From assembly GCF_013300825.1 (NCBI RefSeq), contig NZ_JAAIMY010000026.1, positions 1-44,796 on the forward strand: a stretch of 44,796 nt of DNA, in the 5' to 3' direction. Every line of letters starts with the position of its first letter. Position 1 is the first letter of the stretch. Made by a program: the position numbers and the translations under genes. The notes under the pieces are model-generated. The model saw nothing but the letters and a program-made list of their open reading frames with translations. It had not been told where the DNA came from and did not search any database. This stretch comes from Blautia wexlerae. GTDB lineage: Bacteria; Bacillota; Clostridia; Lachnospirales; Lachnospiraceae. Shown piece after piece: positions 42,285-44,796 of the stretch.

Positions 42285-43670
42285 TTACATACTGATAATT
42301 CCCAAAACGTTTGCAATAGAACTCAGCAAAATAATGATCAGGCAAATCGGTGCAAAGTATTTGATAAATACTCTGTACAGTTTCTTTCTGCGGAATGGAG
42401 AAGACTGTTCAATTTCTTTTTCCATTCCATCAATACCAACAACACGAAGAATCAGAATACAGGTTGCAAGTGCTGCCAGCGGCATCATTACTGAGTTTGT
42501 CATAAAATCGAAGAAATCAAGGAAGTTCATTCCAAAGATACGAATGAAATCCAGAAGTCCATATCCCATGGAAGATGCGGTTCCAAGTACAATCATGATC
42601 ACGACCATCAGACCGCAGCATTTCTTACGGCTCCAGTGAAGTTCATCCATGAATGTGGAAACACTGGTTTCCATCAGGGAAACTGCACTTGTCAGAGCTG
42701 CAAGTAATACAAGTATGAAGAATACGATTCCTGTTGCAGTACCAAATCCCATACTTGCAAATACTTTTGGCAATGTGATAAACATCAGAGATGGTCCTGC
42801 CTGAAGTGTTTCAGGATTTCCACCGGAGAATGCAAATACCGCCGGAATAATCATCAGTCCCGCAAGGATTGCGATACCTGTATCGAAAACCTCAACCTGT
42901 GTGGTAGATCTCTCGATATCCATATCTTTACGGACATAGGAACCGTAAGTATACAGGATTCCCATTGCAATGGACAAAGAATAAAACATCTGTCCCATCG
43001 CTGCTACTACTGTCATCCAGGAGAAATTTTTCACATTCGGGATCAGGAAATATTTCACACCTTCAACAGCACCCGGACGTGTGACAGAATAGATTGTAAC
43101 CACGACTGCCAGAACTACCAGAACCGGCATCATGATCTTTGACATTCTCTCTACACCGTTCTGTACACCACCGAGAATGATGATGAATATAAGCGCCGCA
43201 AATACCAGAAACCAGAGTTCCACCTGCCAGGAGTCGGAAATAAAGTTTCCAAAATATCCGTCTTCCGCTACTGCCTGGACATTTCCTTTGAAATATTCCA
43301 CAAGGTACTTAATTACCCATCCGCCAATCGTACTGTAGTAAGGAACGATCAGCATTGGAATCACTGCATTTAACCATCCGCCGATTTTGAAGGATTTCGT
43401 TTTTCCAAAATGCTCAAATGCACCTACCGGACTCTTTCTGGTCATTCGTCCAAGGGCTGTTTCTGACATGATCAGCACATAACCAAATGATGCAGTCAGA
43501 AGAATATAGATCAGCAGGAAAATTCCGCCTCCATATTTCGCTGCAAGATACGGAAATCTCCAGATATTTCCCAGTCCTACTGCAGAACCTGCAACTGCCA
43601 GCACATAGCCGATCCTTCCGGAAAAGCTTCCTCTGTTATGGTTATGTGCAGAATTGTTTTCTTTTTTCAT
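42285..43670 (-). CDS. Sodium-dependent neurotransmitter-symporter family transporter
   Basis: A 461-residue NSS/SNF-family Na+-coupled symporter with eleven or twelve membrane segments, the LeuT fold. The hallmark GYVLAVAGSAVGLGNIWRFPYLAAKYGGG of membrane segment 1 (ligand and Na+ site) is at about 20-48. The MGQMFYSLSIAMGILYTYGSY segment corresponds to membrane segment 6. It probably imports an amino acid. GAGGTGAGGTG precedes the ATG at 43670, preferred over the longer frame to 43703. Transcription from 43747-43775 must pass a hairpin with a T-run before reaching the gene. Confidence 0.93.
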   Translation of the reverse strand: MKKENNSAHNHNRGSFSGRIGYVLAVAGSAVGLGNIWRFPYLAAKYGGGIFLLIYILLTASFGYVLIMSETALGRMTRKSPVGAFEHFGKTKSFKIGGWLNAVIPMLIVPYYSTIGGWVIKYLVEYFKGNVQAVAEDGYFGNFISDSWQVELWFLVFAALIFIIILGGVQNGVERMSKIMMPVLVVLAVVVTIYSVTRPGAVEGVKYFLIPNVKNFSWMTVVAAMGQMFYSLSIAMGILYTYGSYVRKDMDIERSTTQVEVFDTGIAILAGLMIIPAVFAFSGGNPETLQAGPSLMFITLPKVFASMGFGTATGIVFFILVLLAALTSAVSLMETSVSTFMDELHWSRKKCCGLMVVIMIVLGTASSMGYGLLDFIRIFGMNFLDFFDFMTNSVMMPLAALATCILILRVVGIDGMEKEIEQSSPFRRKKLYRVFIKYFAPICLIIILLSSIANVLGIISM

Positions 43671-43695
43671 TATACACCTCACCTCGTTACAAAAA

Positions 43696-43723
43696 CCTCC
43701 CATAGGATTTCTCCCATGGGAGG
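43696..43723 (-). terminator. Leader terminator (attenuator) before the symporter gene
   Basis: On the minus strand CCTCCCAT (43716-43723) pairs with ATGGGAGG (43696-43703), followed by TTTTTG. It stands between the promoter and the ribosome site. The 5' arm is itself palindromic (CTCCCATGGGAG), allowing an alternative fold. Confidence 0.7.
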
Positions 43724-43746
43724 TCTGCTAGTTTTTTACTGATTCT

Positions 43747-43775
43747 ATAGTATCAAAAAGATGCGGGAATGTCAA
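43747..43775 (-). promoter_or_regulatory. Promoter of the symporter gene
   Basis: TTGACA (43770-43775) and TACTAT (43747-43752) are 17 bases apart on the minus strand. The leader is about 70 bases long. Confidence 0.65.
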
Positions 43776-43813
43776 AGACTAATAATAATTACAGACTTAA
43801 TTGTAACATATTT

Positions 43814-43840
43814 GTTACTGTTCACACACCACTATCCCAG
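43814..43840. repeat. Left-end fragment of the multi-stem repeat
   Basis: GTTACTGTTCACACACCACT and the following TATCCC match the left end of 24862-25004 with about two mismatches over 26 bases, then similarity stops. Confidence 0.6.
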
Positions 43841-43883
43841 TATATATTTCAAGTATAGTCTTTCTGTACACATTGTTCTATGA

Positions 43884-43889
43884 TATAAT
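43884..43889 (+). promoter_or_regulatory. -10 element of the holin-like toxin
   Basis: TATAAT about 50 bases before the toxin ATG; the -35 region is poorly conserved. Confidence 0.45.
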
Positions 43890-43937
43890 AGTTGAGCTAC
43901 CACCCCTAGACAGGTGCAGAAAGGGGGTGTGTTGTAA

Positions 43938-44021
43938 ATGGATATGATCTTATCATTTATGCTTTCTATCTTGGCAAGTGTAATCGCCTACTACATTTGC
44001 AAATGGTTGGATAGAAAATAG
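43938..44021 (+). CDS. Putative holin-like small toxin (type I toxin-antitoxin class)
   Basis: A 27-residue peptide: ATG 43938, then MDMILSFMLSILASVIAYY, ICKWLDRK and a TAG stop. One hydrophobic helix is followed by a short charged tail, the layout of Hol-Tox/Fst-like membrane toxins that sit on Firmicutes mobile elements. AAAGGGGGTG precedes the ATG. The region between gene and terminator (GCTGGTAGCCAGC and a GCCACCCTG segment) is stem-rich, and an antisense RNA from the opposite strand would be expected there. I did not find a clear antisense promoter. It lies next to an integrase remnant. Confidence 0.75.
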   Translation: MDMILSFMLSILASVIAYYICKWLDRK

Positions 44022-44071
44022 CAGCTGGTAGCCAGCCTGGGGGAATAAGCCACCCTGCCCAAACGGAATAA

Positions 44072-44104
44072 AAAAGCCTCAGAGGTCGCAACTCTGGGGC
44101 TTTT
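44072..44104. terminator. Bidirectional terminator after the toxin
   Basis: AAAAGCC-T-CAGAG pairs with CTCTG-G-GGCTTTT. It is symmetric, so it could end both the toxin mRNA and an antisense transcript. Confidence 0.8.
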
Positions 44105-44216
44105 GCTGTGTTATAAATGAATTTAACCTTATCATTTTGCCTACTGGCATTATATCATATGCATTTTTTGTTTGCAATATACTCAATATACTTTTTCGAA
44201 TCAAGTCAAACTTTTG

Positions 44217-44243
44217 GTTACTGTTCACTTCGTTCACAGTAAC
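44217..44243. repeat. Right-end hairpin of the multi-stem repeat inside the integrase remnant
   Basis: The minus strand reads GTTACTGTGAACGAAGTGAA then CAGTAAC, matching 24978-25004 in 26 of 27 bases. It begins exactly where the integrase loses similarity (after KTVQY). Confidence 0.65.
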
Positions 44244-44478
44244 GTATTGGACGGTCTTTGGATCAACACCAGCATAGAGAAGATTGGTAATGTAAGTGTG
44301 CCGCAGCTGATGCGGGGTTACATCAAAGTCCAGCGTATATCTGATTTTGGGTTGATTTTTCTGGGTCATGCCCAGCGTTGGGGTAACCGTGTATTTGATG
44401 CTCTGTACGCCATGCCCGCCTCACCGATAGATAAGGTGTATCCTCGTCCAGAAATACACAATCCCATTGCATCCTGCC
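44244..44478 (-). pseudogene. Tyrosine recombinase/integrase remnant
   Basis: Two integrase pieces lie in different frames on the minus strand: GRMQWDCVFLDEDTPYLSVR followed by RAWRTEH (near 44400-44478), and DFDVTPHQLRHTYITNLLYA followed by GVDPKTVQY (to 44244). The second contains the H-x-x-R catalytic pair. Sequence between the pieces is deleted and the C-terminal LxGH box and catalytic Tyr are lost, replaced by repeat sequence. It is the residue of an integrative element whose edge lies here. Confidence 0.8.
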
Positions 44479-44796
44479 TGTGATAATCTAGTTGATTAAA
44501 GTCTGCTGACTTTTCATCCCTTTCAACCCCTTACAAAAATCGGCATAATCAAGCCTATTGACCGGTATAATAACAGGTCTCCGCTGGCGCGGCTGTCATA
44601 ACTCCGCAGCACCGTTCGTATCGTGTGCCGCAGGGTTCCCCCCAAGTCTTTGGCGGGCCGTGAGGAAGTATCTTTAAGCCCCCATGCAGTCATCGCGCCG
44701 AATCTGCCACAATCCGTTTTATGAAATCGTAGATTGCTCCGATTAACACTGACAAAAAAGGCAAAAAACAGGCGCATCAAATGAAATTTTATCAAA
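44479..44796. other. GC-richer foreign segment of uncertain content
   Basis: This stretch is visibly richer in GC than the rest and holds codons that shift frame several times. A 90-codon open frame on the minus strand (44523-44795) is not recognised and lacks a clear ribosome site. It is probably more of the same integrative element; the window ends inside it. Confidence 0.4.

Noticed and set aside
44523..44795. A 90-codon minus-strand frame at the right edge
   Set aside because: No ribosome site or known motif is seen, and neighbouring frames look equally plausible, so it was noted only as an uncertain segment.

Overview
The window looks like a chromosomal segment of a gut Lachnospiraceae, most likely Blautia or a close relative. 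The clues are moderate-to-low GC, strong AGGAGG-type ribosome binding sites, Firmicutes gene families (YesM/YesN, a YtrA-type GntR operon, a TetM-like GTPase fused to a NYN domain) and CUT1 sugar ABC transporters with AraC-type control. The genus is an inference from family content; no marker gene is present. Nearly all core genes lie on the minus strand.

Layout. 1-2.03 kb is a mobile-element zone: the start of a TnpB-like gene at the edge, an IS110 element with a probable bridge RNA, and a decayed HAD phosphatase gene. 2.3-5.6 kb holds a secreted acidic beta-helix protein and a nitrilase-family amidase. 5.76-6.3 kb is a plus-strand RelE-type toxin-antitoxin pair. 6.4-13.2 kb is a sugar locus: galE, an N-acetylhexosamine 1-kinase (nahK/lnpB type), a nucleotidyltransferase, two permeases and a binding protein, with a divergent AraC regulator and a second, paralogous binding protein at 14.4-15.7 kb. 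Its order resembles the bifidobacterial lacto-N-biose operon but no phosphorylase is present. 15.8-19.9 kb is a phosphate module: PhoR-like kinase, PhoP-like regulator, and a Na/Pi cotransporter with 11-bp-phased PhoP-like boxes upstream. 20.1-23.5 kb carries GreA and a 941-residue fusion of a TetM/EF-G-like ribosomal GTPase with a YacP/Rae1-type NYN nuclease domain. 23.7-25.4 kb has an Rpn-type nuclease, two structured repeats and a CGGC protein. 25.5-29 kb is a B12 uptake operon (btuF-btuC-btuD) behind a cobalamin riboswitch. 29-30.9 kb is a GntR/ABC operon. 31-40.6 kb is a second sugar operon: binding protein, two permeases, an unassigned (alpha/alpha)6 glycosidase-like enzyme, and YesN/YesM. 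41-43.7 kb has a patatin-like lipase, a broken Fe-S gene and an NSS-family Na+ symporter behind a leader terminator. From 43.8 kb to the end is the debris of an integrated element: repeat fragments, a 27-residue holin-like toxin and a decayed tyrosine integrase.

The most unusual item is the GTPase-NYN fusion next to greA. It joins a ribosome A-site GTPase architecture to the fold of an A-site mRNA endonuclease, which suggests one protein that clears or cleaves on stalled ribosomes. Other notable signals are two dispersed structured repeat families, a predicted stem hiding the start codon of the acidic secreted protein, an attenuator in front of the symporter, and four ABC binding proteins with no recognisable lipobox. 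All coordinates and pairings were read by eye; no database search or folding program was run.
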